Under the pieces are notes generated by a model, which saw only the letters and a list, made by a program, of their open reading frames with translations, did not search any database and was not told the DNA's origin. Positions 33,701 to 40,817 of a stretch of 64,000 nucleotides of DNA are shown one piece after another. How positions within the stretch are numbered: position 1 is the first letter of the stretch; each line of letters begins with the position of its first letter. The stretch spans positions 66,454-130,453 of the forward strand of contig NZ_LR701575.1 of NCBI RefSeq assembly GCF_902498805.1, written 5' to 3'. The position numbers were made by a program, and so were the translations under genes. This DNA comes from Imperialibacter sp. EC-SDR9 (GTDB lineage: Bacteria > Bacteroidota > Bacteroidia > Cytophagales > Cyclobacteriaceae).

Positions 33701-34683
33701 GAGTGCCTCTGGTACCTGAAATAGAAATATTTGTGGGAAGCAGCGACACCGGCACAAGTATAACTGATGGACAATCCACCGCCATTGAAATGGGTACCAC
33801 CGAACAGGGTGCCGACCTGGAAGCGGTCTTCACAATCAAAAACACGGGAAATGCTGCGCTCGAAATCTCAGGCATCACCTCTTCAAGCGAAGTATTCAGT
33901 ATTCTGTCGTCAATAACAAGCTTACTGCCGGGAACAACCGGGCAGTTTACAGTAGTGATGGACGCCTCGGCGGGGGGAGATTTCACTGCAACTATTTCCA
34001 TTGCCAGCAATGACGACGATGAAGCAGATTTTGACTTTTCGGTCAGTGGAAAAGTTGAATTTGAAGAGATGCAAGTAATAGAGGAAAGCAACAACAAGCT
34101 GATCACTTCCAACACGACAGTCAACCTGGGCACCACTCAGTTTGGAGACCCTATTTCCAAAGTATTTTTTATCGCCAACCCGTCAGAAAATGAAATCTTG
34201 ATAATTCATTCCGTTGAAATCACAGGTGACGAATTTGAGGTGGCGCAGGTACCAGAAACCGTTGAAATTGGCGAAACAGGCCTGCTTGAGGTAGTGCTTC
34301 GGGCAACAGCCGAGGGGAGCTTCTCGGGTACCGTGACGATCAAAAGTAACTTCGCCGATTTTGTTTTTGACGTGTCGGGTGAGGTTGGGCCCAGAAACAA
34401 GACCATTCATGTCTTTAACGTGCTTACCCCCAATGGCGATGGAAAACATGATTTTCTGAAGATTGAGCGCATTACCGAATACGCAAATAATTCGGTTTCC
34501 ATTTTCACCAAGGCAGGCAAACTGGTGTATCAAGCTGACCGGTATGACAACATAGATATCAAATTTGAAGGCAATGGGAATGTTGGCAGCAATCAGGCTC
34601 TGGATGCCGGCACTTATTATTACCTGATCAAGCTAGAGCGTGGGAAAAATGAATCCGGATTCATTCAGCTACTAAGAGACTAA
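27727..34683 (+). CDS. Giant T9SS-secreted repeat protein (IPT, FG-GAP, choice-of-anchor-D-like repeats, type B sorting domain)
   Basis: The 2318-residue surface protein starts at ATG 27727 with a signal peptide (WVLFLILFSNNAFSRA). An IPT/TIG domain (about 23-105) has SFSPTSARVGDKVIIKGENF. About seven FG-GAP/VCBS repeats (about 115-480) carry Ca-binding-like DxDxDG loops such as ADFDGDGLIDLL and HDLDGDGRLDIV. Fourteen 116-residue HYDIN/choice-of-anchor-D-like repeats run from residue 484 to 2112, followed by a degenerate fifteenth. The final 95 residues are a gliding-motility-associated C-terminal (CHU_C) domain (FNVLTPNGDGKHDFLKIE), the type B signal for export by the type IX system. It is followed 2 bases later by a PorP/SprF gene. 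A role in adhesion or gliding is inferred. Confidence 0.93.
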   Translation: MSKFRWVLFLILFSNNAFSRAATPIIKSFSPTSARVGDKVIIKGENFDDKSEGMQVFIGGVVAKITSGSTTELEVTVPLEAKMGPIIVVSSTGMVATSNLDFIPTYSDGVAIIDTNAFGPETTISTDDNPERLESADFDGDGLIDLLMTLTGSKPSLSILRNTTDKSVPSFDVTPYPVTFGNNQGAKIHDLDGDGRLDIVCWGSTSPGIVVMANESSPGEISFSPATTLGIEGTPHIGLVLSDLDQDGKVDIAAITGSSINIYYNTSTIGKITFTGSSTLAIGGGDLTAGDLNDDGIPELIRAFGTSLDVITNTSTPGKPSFGPLTSFKPNSAAAIVRAADMDQDGFLDIIVGSQTATVIEIFRNAYASDGKITLDEPLGFNTGEGSSSYGDFFDVGDINGDKLPDIAVPSVTEDRIFVYGNKSEPGTIAMHEVVVFGTSSAPFADQLDDIDGDERPDLIYTNRQAEGKGMLSIRLNQTEAPEPEINVYNGATDASSVITDAQGTAINFGNAVQGNNITRTFAIKNTGTSSLNVSSITVSGSAFSVNSSITSIAVGATQTFTVRLSGTNAGTFSATVTINNNDADENPFTFPVTGTILAPEINVYNGATDASPAITDAQVAVINFGNAVQGNNITRTFAIKNTGTSVLNVSSITVSGTAYAVSSGITTVAVSATQTFTVTLSGSNTGTFNETVTIASNDADENPFTFPVRGVITFPEINVYNGDTDASPVITDAQVAVVNFGSAVQGNSISRTFAVKNTGTSMLNVSSITVSGTAYSVSSAITAVAVGATQTFTVTLSGSNTGTFNETVTIASDDADENPFTFPVRGTITFPEINVYDGATDASPVITDAQVTSINFGSALQGNNITRTFAIKNTGTSVLNVSSITVSGTAYSLVSVIASVAVNATQTFTVTLSGTNPGSFNETVTIASNDVDENPFTFPVTGTITAPEVDVYNGDNEASPEIIDAQITPISFGGALQGNDITKTFAVKNSGTSTLTISSIIVTGSDYTVNSSIGALSAGTTQTFTITLSGAITGTFDAMVTISSDDTDENPFTFSITGGISEPELDVFYGSSNAGFPIMDGQLSAIDLGSVLQGNDIIQTFAIENTGSLPLEVSSISVSGTDFIVTSSISTVAVGITETFTITLSGATMGTFNATVTITSNDTNENPFTFPVTGAITLPEINVYDGATDASPGITDAQVPAINFGSAVQGSEIIRTFAIKNSGTSTLNISNITVSGTDYSVNSAISTVAANATETFTVSLSGTNTGNFSATVTITSDDADESDFTFPVTGTITFPEINVFDGATDVSPSITDAQVTAINFGSAVQGSEIIRTFAIKNSGTSILNVSGITVSGTDYNVNSAISTVAANATETFTISLSGTNTGNFSATVTITSDDADESDFTFPVTGTITFPEINVFDGATDASPGITDAQVTAINFGSAVHGSEIIRTFAIKNSGTSVLNVSSVTVSGTDYNVNSAISTVAANATETFTISLSGTNTGNFSATVTITSDDADESDFTFPVTGTITYPEINMFAGNDNTASAISDDQTETISFEPTVKGTDVPRNFTIENTGTSALNISSVTVSGADFSVSSAITSVATNASANFSITLSGANAGTFNATVTIASDDADENPFTFPITGTVTYPEINVFAGTDNTATMITDGQTSAVEFGSSVQGNPITRTFAIQNAGTSVLTVSGITLSGTDFSVSSAITSIAAGATETFTVTLSGDNTGNFSADVTIGSDNSGDNSFTFPITGSITYPNIAVFAGEDNSGEAISDEQATPISFGSAVQGSNIVRTFAIENTGTSTLTISEVTVSGTGYSVTNAITAIAAGATQTFTLTLSGTDTGTFDEIVTITSDDADESPFTFPVSGTITFTEISVFAGTENTAPAILNGQPAPVDFGSAAEGSEISQGFAIENTGTSNLNISAITVDGTAFSVSSTIASISPGNTEMFTVTLSGANAGMFNATVAIISDDLDESSFTFPITGEILSGVPLVPEIEIFVGSSDTGTSITDGQSTAIEMGTTEQGADLEAVFTIKNTGNAALEISGITSSSEVFSILSSITSLLPGTTGQFTVVMDASAGGDFTATISIASNDDDEADFDFSVSGKVEFEEMQVIEESNNKLITSNTTVNLGTTQFGDPISKVFFIANPSENEILIIHSVEITGDEFEVAQVPETVEIGETGLLEVVLRATAEGSFSGTVTIKSNFADFVFDVSGEVGPRNKTIHVFNVLTPNGDGKHDFLKIERITEYANNSVSIFTKAGKLVYQADRYDNIDIKFEGNGNVGSNQALDAGTYYYLIKLERGKNESGFIQLLRD
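29176..34062 (+). repeat. Tandem array of fourteen 348-bp coding repeats
   Basis: Units start at 29176, 29524, 29872 and so on every 348 bp. Only unit 13 (33352-33714) is longer, by 15 bp. Each encodes 116 residues beginning PEINVY/F and ending DENPFTFPVTGTIT. Units 7, 8 and 9 (31264-32307) are almost identical at DNA level over their second halves, so they were duplicated or homogenised recently; the outer units are more divergent. A degenerate fifteenth unit follows at 34063-34392. Confidence 0.9.
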
Positions 34684-34685
34684 AT

Positions 34686-35591
34686 ATGAACAGACACCTC
34701 TACTTATTGTTAGTTTTACTTGTAGCTGGGCGTTGTTTTGGACAGAATGTAGTACCGTACAGCCTGTACCTGATGAATCAGTCAACTCTGAACCCTGCTT
34801 ATATTGGCGTGAACAGCCTGGCCAATGTCACAGCGATATCGAGGAAACAATGGCTGGGCATCGATGGGTCTCCCCTTACCACCACGTTAATGGGATCGAG
34901 CACCATTTCCATGCATAGTGCCGCCGGCTTGCGGCTGATGAGTGATAGTTATGGTATTAACACCGACACTGAAGTGATTGCCAACTATGCCTATCATATC
35001 AATTTCGACGATGACCATAACCTCTCGTTTGGTCTTCAGGGTGGCTTTCTTTCCTCCACCATTAATTACTCGAAGTTGGATGTCGACGTCTTTGACGACC
35101 CGTCGGTAGGCACGGGCAAGCAGTCGGAGTTTACGCCGAGTTTTGGCTTTGGTGCCATGTACAAGTCAGACTTCTTCTATCTGGGCGTGGCTGTTCCTCA
35201 GGTAACTAACTCTAATCTGCAAACCAACGGCGTCCAAACACGGAACCTGTATCAAAGTTATAACGTAACCGGCGGGTTCATCATCACCACTGTCCGAACC
35301 TTAAAAATTAAACCTTCCTTTCTCGTTAGCTATTCTCACAACGACCTCCTGGTAGATTTGAACGGTCAGGTGCTTATCGACGAAAAGATATGGCTGGGTG
35401 CCTCCATCAGAAACTTTGGTGCTGGCGGAGTGAATATCCTATTCACAGAAAACAATATGTTTCACTTTGGCTACTCCTTCCAATTTCCGTTCAATGAACT
35501 GGCTACCGTGGGATATGGAACACATGAAGTGATTGTCTCTGCCGACCTCAAGCTTGGCAAAAGACATGACCTTTCGGGTCGGTATTTCTGA
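34686..35591 (+). CDS. PorP/SprF-family type IX secretion system membrane protein
   Basis: The 301-residue outer-membrane protein has a signal peptide (LYLLLVLLVAGRCFGQ). The PorP/SprF hallmark PYSLYLMNQSTLNPAYIG opens the mature part. A beta-barrel-like sequence follows to the C-terminal ADLKLGKRHDLSGRYF. Members are needed for secretion or surface attachment of specific T9SS type B cargo, and each is often encoded directly after its cargo. It lies 2 bases after the giant repeat protein, which is almost certainly its cargo. Confidence 0.93.
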   Translation: MNRHLYLLLVLLVAGRCFGQNVVPYSLYLMNQSTLNPAYIGVNSLANVTAISRKQWLGIDGSPLTTTLMGSSTISMHSAAGLRLMSDSYGINTDTEVIANYAYHINFDDDHNLSFGLQGGFLSSTINYSKLDVDVFDDPSVGTGKQSEFTPSFGFGAMYKSDFFYLGVAVPQVTNSNLQTNGVQTRNLYQSYNVTGGFIITTVRTLKIKPSFLVSYSHNDLLVDLNGQVLIDEKIWLGASIRNFGAGGVNILFTENNMFHFGYSFQFPFNELATVGYGTHEVIVSADLKLGKRHDLSGRYF

Positions 35592-35857
35592 TCTATGAAT
35601 GCGTTGATTGCTGGACCAAAAACCACATAGATAAACCGAGCGCCATCCGTTCGTGCACCAGAGCGGGTATCAAGTCAAATTCGGTTACATATTTCCAGAA
35701 TGATCGAAACCTACTTGTCATATACATTTGCGTCCCATCGTGCATCAGAGGCATAATGGCTTTCTAGTCAATTAGATGTACATTTAGTGTCCGCCGTTCA
35801 TTTGGCGACATCGATGTTTAGCCAAAAAAAGAAATTCAGGACAAGACAAATAAAGAC

Positions 35858-36295
35858 ATGGACGAAACTGATCCCCGAACGCTACCTATCTTCAAAAAAG
35901 GACAAGAAATACTCGAAACCGTCCGGCTTATTGGAAATCTGATTCCTGAGGATGACGAGATGTTACAAGATATCGAGGGCCATATGCTGTCGGATGCTGC
36001 ATTGCTCACAGTAAAAGTAGCTGGCGCAGAAGCCGGCGACCTTTACGACATCAGAATGGAAGCTGCGGCCATTATCCGAAAAGCAGCCAGAGACTTAATG
36101 GTGCAAAACCACAGTCTCGACATGCACGGGTTTAAAGAAGTGCGATACTACCAACTGGTACGGGATCTGATAGAAGAGTATCGGCTGCTCTTCATCGATT
36201 GGGTGGCAGGATTTGACACAAATAACTATATCGTCGACCAATGGGGCTTGTTTAATCCTCCCGGAATTGGGCCTTTTGACGAAAACGATGAGTAA
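35858..36295 (+). CDS. Hypothetical helical protein
   Basis: I do not recognise this 145-residue cytoplasmic protein. It is acidic and predicted to be helical. It begins IFKKGQEILETVRLIGNLIPEDDEML, has a central AEAGDLYDIRMEAAAIIRKAARDLM, and a Trp/Tyr-rich end (YRLLFIDWVAGFDTNNYIVDQWGLFNPPG). The spacing of helices recalls small regulatory proteins of Bacteroidetes, but I claim no function. It stands alone between the PorP gene and a serine hydrolase gene, 266 bases from the former. Confidence 0.7.
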   Translation: MDETDPRTLPIFKKGQEILETVRLIGNLIPEDDEMLQDIEGHMLSDAALLTVKVAGAEAGDLYDIRMEAAAIIRKAARDLMVQNHSLDMHGFKEVRYYQLVRDLIEEYRLLFIDWVAGFDTNNYIVDQWGLFNPPGIGPFDENDE

Positions 36296-36411
36296 ACGTC
36301 GCTACCAATTCTTTGATTCTGATGTGCCTCAAATAGACGCCCTAAACCATCAGACATCACCATAGCGTATTCCCAAATATTCAGTTAAATTGAGAGAGTA
36401 AACCTATACCT

Positions 36412-37686
36412 ATGAAACGATTACTCCTCATTTTCCTGGCAGGAACTCTCCTCACCTGCCAGCCCCTCCAGGATCCGGCTTCCTCTGCGCTTACTATTGG
36501 CACCCCGAAGGCTGCCGGGTTCTCTCCCACCCGATTGGCCAGAATCGACGCCTCTCTACAGGACTGGGTAAACAAAGGCTGGATAAATGGTGCCGTTGGC
36601 TTGATCGCACGAAATGGCAAAATTGTTTACTATAAGGGCGTTGGCTACGACGATCTCGAAACTAAGGAGGCACTAGAAAGAGAAGGAATTTTCAGAATTG
36701 CCTCGCAAACGAAAGCTATCACAAGTGTGGCTGCCATGATGCTGTACGAGGAAGGAAAATTTCTACTGGACGACCCGGTGGCCAATTATATATCCTCCTT
36801 CAAAAACGCTCAGGTTTTGGACACGTTCAACCCGGAAGACACCACTTACACCACCGTTCCGGCGAACAGGGCGATTACCATACGAGATCTCCTTACTCAC
36901 ACCTCCGGCATAGACTATGCACAAATAGGCAGCCAGGAGGCGCAGGCAATTTATGCTAAGAACAATATTACAGCTGGATTGGACGTGTATGAGGGTACCC
37001 TGGACGATGCAATGGTCAGGTTGGGAAGCCTGCCTCTCACACATCAACCCGGCGAACGATGGACATATGGGCTCAATACTGACTTGGCAGGCCGCCTAGT
37101 GGAGATCTGGTCCGGGATGACTTTGGAGGAATTCTTCTACGCCCGCATTTTCAAACCACTGGGGATGGAAGACACCTATTTCAATATCCCTGAAGTGAAG
37201 GCTGACCGTTTGGTGAATTTCTTTTTGGAGGACTCCACCGGTTTGAAAAAAAGTGAACAAGCCCTGGGTGGCGATATGAACTTCCCCCTTCGGAAAAAAA
37301 GCTATTTCTCCGGTGGCGGTGGATTGTCGTCCACCATTTACGATTACGCTATTTTTCTACAGATGCTACTGAATGGCGGAGAGTATGATGGAGTGCGCCT
37401 GCTGTCACGTAACACCGTACGGATGATGACCATGAACCAAATTGGTGACCTGACATTTGGGGTGAACAAATTCGGATTAGGATTCGAGGTCGTTTCAGCT
37501 ACAGGAAGTGGCAAATTTCCCTCCAATGAAGGCACCTACAGTTGGGGTGGTGCATTCTCTACCAGCTATTGGGTTGACCCCAAAGAAAAAATGGTGATCC
37601 TTTTCTATCAGCAAATGTGGGGTTCTCATACCAACACTACCGGCAACACATTTAAAGTACTGGCCTACCAGGCGCTGGTTGATTGA
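36412..37686 (+). CDS. Serine hydrolase lipoprotein, class C beta-lactamase fold
   Basis: The 424-residue protein has a lipoprotein signal (LLIFLAGTLLTC, Cys16) and the PF00144 beta-lactamase/esterase fold. The nucleophile motif SxxK is FRIASQTKAITS (Ser98, Lys101). The motif LLTHTSGID follows, the YxN-type motif is WTYGLNTD, and the C-terminal part has GGGGLSSTIYDYAIFLQML and TYSWGGAFSTSYWVDP. Family members include esterases, D-aminopeptidases and penicillin-interacting proteins; sequence alone does not predict beta-lactam resistance. It would be anchored in the periplasm or on the surface. Confidence 0.9.
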   Translation: MKRLLLIFLAGTLLTCQPLQDPASSALTIGTPKAAGFSPTRLARIDASLQDWVNKGWINGAVGLIARNGKIVYYKGVGYDDLETKEALEREGIFRIASQTKAITSVAAMMLYEEGKFLLDDPVANYISSFKNAQVLDTFNPEDTTYTTVPANRAITIRDLLTHTSGIDYAQIGSQEAQAIYAKNNITAGLDVYEGTLDDAMVRLGSLPLTHQPGERWTYGLNTDLAGRLVEIWSGMTLEEFFYARIFKPLGMEDTYFNIPEVKADRLVNFFLEDSTGLKKSEQALGGDMNFPLRKKSYFSGGGGLSSTIYDYAIFLQMLLNGGEYDGVRLLSRNTVRMMTMNQIGDLTFGVNKFGLGFEVVSATGSGKFPSNEGTYSWGGAFSTSYWVDPKEKMVILFYQQMWGSHTNTTGNTFKVLAYQALVD

Positions 37687-37855
37687 GGGTAATAAGGGAA
37701 TATTTGATCGTTGGGAGTGTTCCTTTGACAAACGATATGTAGAAACTTAGTGACTACAAATTTGTTAACGTCACACGCCGGCGAATGTTATGCGTCACTA
37801 CTGACCTAGAGTTTAATATTTCAGTATTGATCAAGTTTCTGATTATTTGAAGGAA

Positions 37856-38524
37856 ATGAAACTCTCAAAAAGCTGTAAGATGGCCGAAATAAAAGTGCTT
37901 GTTGTCGATAGCTTCGAACTAGCCAGGTACGGGCTCAGGGAAATCCTCCAATCCCATCCGGATTTTAACTGTCTCGCTACTTTGTCCAGTGGAAAAGAAG
38001 CACTCATTTTTTGCGAGACGCACCAGGTCGACGTTATTCTCATTGACATCGCTCTGCCTCAACTTGACGGCATTGAAATAACAAGGGAGATTTTGAGCCA
38101 TGGGAGATCAGAAAAAGTAGTAGGGCTCATCTCCAATCACAAACTCGAATACTTGCAGGGTATGATTCGTGCCGGGGCCAATGGCTACCTCCTTAAAACT
38201 GCCGACAAAGATCAAATTGGAGAAGCTATTCGCAAAGTGCACCGGGGTGAAGTTTACTTTTGCGAAGAAGCACAAAAAGACCTGGTTGAAATTATCAGGG
38301 GACATTTACACTTCTCCCCGAACGATGAGTTGCTGAAAAATCTCACTCGCCAGGAAAAAAAAGTCCTGAAGTATGTTTCACGAGACTTTAGCAACAAGGA
38401 GATCGCTCATGAGCTTTTTATTAGCCCGAGAACAGTTGAAACACACAAACGGAATCTGATTAGCAAACTAAGACTGAAGGACGCTAAGGAACTGCGCCGA
38501 TATGCTCTAAAAGCGGCAGAATGA
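37856..38524 (+). CDS. NarL/LuxR-type response regulator
   Basis: The 222-residue regulator has an N-terminal receiver domain (EIKVLVVDSFELARYGLREIL) with phosphoacceptor Asp64 in VILIDIALPQLDG. The Lys motif is GYLLKTADKDQIGEAI. A LuxR-type HTH occupies the C-terminus (LTRQEKKVLKYVSRDFSNKEIAHELFISPRTVETHKRNLISKL in outline). ATG at 37856 is used; ATG at 37880 (MAEIKV) is an equally likely start. It is the first gene of a signalling cluster, 143 bases before a histidine kinase that could be its partner. Confidence 0.9.
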   Translation: MKLSKSCKMAEIKVLVVDSFELARYGLREILQSHPDFNCLATLSSGKEALIFCETHQVDVILIDIALPQLDGIEITREILSHGRSEKVVGLISNHKLEYLQGMIRAGANGYLLKTADKDQIGEAIRKVHRGEVYFCEEAQKDLVEIIRGHLHFSPNDELLKNLTRQEKKVLKYVSRDFSNKEIAHELFISPRTVETHKRNLISKLRLKDAKELRRYALKAAE

Positions 38525-38667
38525 AAAAAAAGAACCTACGAAACACCTAATTTTTCCTTAAGTATTTTTCCTTATTTTTCACATACTTTGTGGAAATGTT
38601 AGAACAATTTCGTTACTTAATTGGTTACTGGCACTTTTTGAATCCTGGCATCCATCTGTAAGAAATT

Positions 38668-40338
38668 ATGAGTTATACAGAATTGCTTACGAACCTTAGA
38701 CCCGATTTTTCGTCTGATGACATGAAGTCGGTTCAGGGGTATTATGTTTTTTATCAAAAATACCAGGAGCAGGTATCCGAAAATCTCCGAAGGATTTTGT
38801 TGCAGCACCCCATCTTTGAACCCATTCTTAAGCAGCAGGATCTTGAAACCCAGCTAAAAGAAGAGCAACTGTCCAACGACCTGCAGAAAGCTGCCATCAT
38901 GAAAGGTGAGTGGGAACCCTATACCCGCCACCTCATGATGCAGGGAGCAGCTTATGGCCAAATGGGCCTTGAATTCAACGATTGGTACAGCGTTGTAAAA
39001 CTCTTCAGAGAATGCCTGCAACCTTACCTGATCAATGACTACGGCAAAAATATACAGCAGCTATTGTTGATTTTGAACGGGCTAGACAAATTCTTGGACT
39101 ATACCATGTCGTCGATTGCTGCGGCTTACATGAGAGCCAAGAACAATCGGGTATTGGAAGAAAAAGCAAAAACCCAGGCTGCACTTGAAGAGCTGCAATC
39201 GATACAAGAGCGGTTCCGGCTTGCCATTGAAGGCTCCAGTGCAGGTATTTGGGATTGGGACATCCGCACCAATGAAGTGTTTTACGCACCCCGGTTCAAA
39301 GCCCAGCTGGACTACGAAGAGCATGAGTTTGTCAATCAATTTGACTCCTTTGCAAATGCCCTTCATCCGAGAGACAAAAAATATGTTTTTGAAAAAATAA
39401 ATGCTACGCTGGAGAATGACGACCCCTATGACGTAATTTATCGCCTTAAGACAAAAAAACGTGGATACCGCTGGTTCCTTGCAAGAGGCAAAGTGCTTCG
39501 GGACGAAGAAGGAAAAGCCTACCGCATGGCTGGCTCTATAGCTGACATTACCAATGCCAAAAAAGCGGAAGAGGAAGTCAAAAAATTAAATGCCTCTCTG
39601 GAACAAAAAGTAAAACAAAGGACTACTGACCTTCAGCAAACCAACGAAGAACTTGAGAGTTTCAGCTATACCGTATCGCACGACCTCCGGGCACCGCTTA
39701 GGGCCATAGACGGTTTTTCTAAAGTGCTGGTATCCAAACTCGATGGAAAACTTGAGCCCGATCAACTTCACTACCTTGAAGTCATCATTGAAAATGTAGG
39801 GAAAATGGGAAACCTGATCGACGACCTGCTGGCATTTTCAAGAATGAGTCGGCGGGAAAAAAGAGAGGTTACTTTCGACACAAATCAGCTTGTCAGCGAA
39901 GTTTTCAACGATCTTATGCAGATAGAAACCGGGGGGAAAACTGCGCTAAAACTGGACAAACACCTTCCTCCTATGTTTGCAGACAGGGACATGATGAAGC
40001 ATGTGTTCGCCAATCTATTGGGCAACGCTATCAAATTCAGCGGAACCCGGGAAGAACCATTGATCGAGGTCGGTTACCTGTCTGATCAAGAAGACCTTGT
40101 ATACTTTGTGAAGGACAATGGCGTAGGTTTCGATATGACCTATGCTAAAAAACTGTTTGGTATCTTCCAGCGCCTTCACAGCGAAGATGAATTTGAAGGT
40201 ACCGGCGTAGGGCTTGCCATCGTGCAGCGCATCATTCACCGGCACGGAGGAAAGGTGTGGGCCCAATCTGAGGAAGGAAAAGGAGCCATTTTTTATTTTT
40301 CACTGAAAAAAAATGAGAAGCAAAATGACAAAGGATAA
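38668..40338 (+). CDS. PAS-domain sensor histidine kinase, cytoplasmic
   Basis: The 556-residue kinase has no transmembrane segment. Residues about 1-160 are a helical sensor region ([44 protein letters not shown]) that may be globin-like or RsbR-N-like; this is uncertain. A PAS domain (about 180-300: [24 protein letters not shown]) and a short coiled coil follow. The HisKA domain has phosphoacceptor His338 ([17 protein letters not shown]). The ATPase domain has N box [10 protein letters not shown] and G boxes DNGVGFD and GTGVGLAIV. The kinase core resembles phytochrome-like kinases. It overlaps the following single-domain receiver gene, its likely partner. Confidence 0.92.
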   Translation: MSYTELLTNLRPDFSSDDMKSVQGYYVFYQKYQEQVSENLRRILLQHPIFEPILKQQDLETQLKEEQLSNDLQKAAIMKGEWEPYTRHLMMQGAAYGQMGLEFNDWYSVVKLFRECLQPYLINDYGKNIQQLLLILNGLDKFLDYTMSSIAAAYMRAKNNRVLEEKAKTQAALEELQSIQERFRLAIEGSSAGIWDWDIRTNEVFYAPRFKAQLDYEEHEFVNQFDSFANALHPRDKKYVFEKINATLENDDPYDVIYRLKTKKRGYRWFLARGKVLRDEEGKAYRMAGSIADITNAKKAEEEVKKLNASLEQKVKQRTTDLQQTNEELESFSYTVSHDLRAPLRAIDGFSKVLVSKLDGKLEPDQLHYLEVIIENVGKMGNLIDDLLAFSRMSRREKREVTFDTNQLVSEVFNDLMQIETGGKTALKLDKHLPPMFADRDMMKHVFANLLGNAIKFSGTREEPLIEVGYLSDQEDLVYFVKDNGVGFDMTYAKKLFGIFQRLHSEDEFEGTGVGLAIVQRIIHRHGGKVWAQSEEGKGAIFYFSLKKNEKQNDKG

Positions 40339-40768
40339 TATTGTTGAAATCCTGCTCGTTGAAGACAACAAGCACGACGCTGAGCTGACCATGTTGGCCC
40401 TTAAAGACGCCAAACTGTTCAACAACGTAGTTTGGCTGAAAGATGGAAAGGAAGCTTTAGACTTCCTGTTTGGTAAGGGACAGTACATAGGCAGAGATAT
40501 CAATCATCACCCAAAGGTAATTCTTCTTGATCTGAAAATGCCCAAAGTAGACGGTTTGGAGGTATTGAAAGAAATCAGGGCACATGAAAATACCAGAAAG
40601 ATTCCCGTCGTTGTACTTACCTCTTCGAAAGAAGACAAAGATATTATAAGAAGCTATGAGCTTGGGGTCAATAGCTTTATCGTGAAACCTGTCGATTTTG
40701 ATCAGTTCACTCAATGCGTAAAGGAAATTGGGTATTACTGGGCACTCATCAACCAGTTTTCGGCATAG
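40325..40768 (+). CDS. Single-domain response regulator, Rcp1-like
   Basis: The 147-residue protein is a stand-alone receiver. It starts [22 protein letters not shown], has phosphoacceptor Asp69 in [13 protein letters not shown], the Thr/Ser motif [13 protein letters not shown], and the Lys in SFIVKPVDF. The inserted loop ([13 protein letters not shown]) is typical of Rcp1-type partners of phytochrome-like kinases. ATG at 40325 fits the family start; ATG at 40313 is an alternative. It overlaps the kinase gene, so the two form one transcription and translation unit. No output domain is present. Confidence 0.93.
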   Translation: MTKDNIVEILLVEDNKHDAELTMLALKDAKLFNNVVWLKDGKEALDFLFGKGQYIGRDINHHPKVILLDLKMPKVDGLEVLKEIRAHENTRKIPVVVLTSSKEDKDIIRSYELGVNSFIVKPVDFDQFTQCVKEIGYYWALINQFSA

Positions 40769-40817
40769 AATTTTTTAAGAAAAATGCTAACAATGAATAA
40801 GGAAGGCTGGGTAGTAT

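Noticed and set aside
29176-34062. Regular direct repeats suggestive of a CRISPR array or satellite DNA
   Set aside because: The period is 348 bp, the frame stays open throughout and each unit encodes the same 116-residue domain, so this is a coding repeat.
29190-34136. Long minus-strand open frames of 70-310 codons across the repeat array
   Set aside because: They recur every 348 bp as mirror images of the repeat units, have Val/Leu/Pro-biased composition and no start context. They are shadows of the giant coding sequence.
36412-37686. Beta-lactamase-fold lipoprotein as an antibiotic-resistance gene
   Set aside because: SxxK, HTSG and Y-x-x-N motifs are shared by esterases and peptidases of the same family; nothing in the sequence points to beta-lactam hydrolysis.
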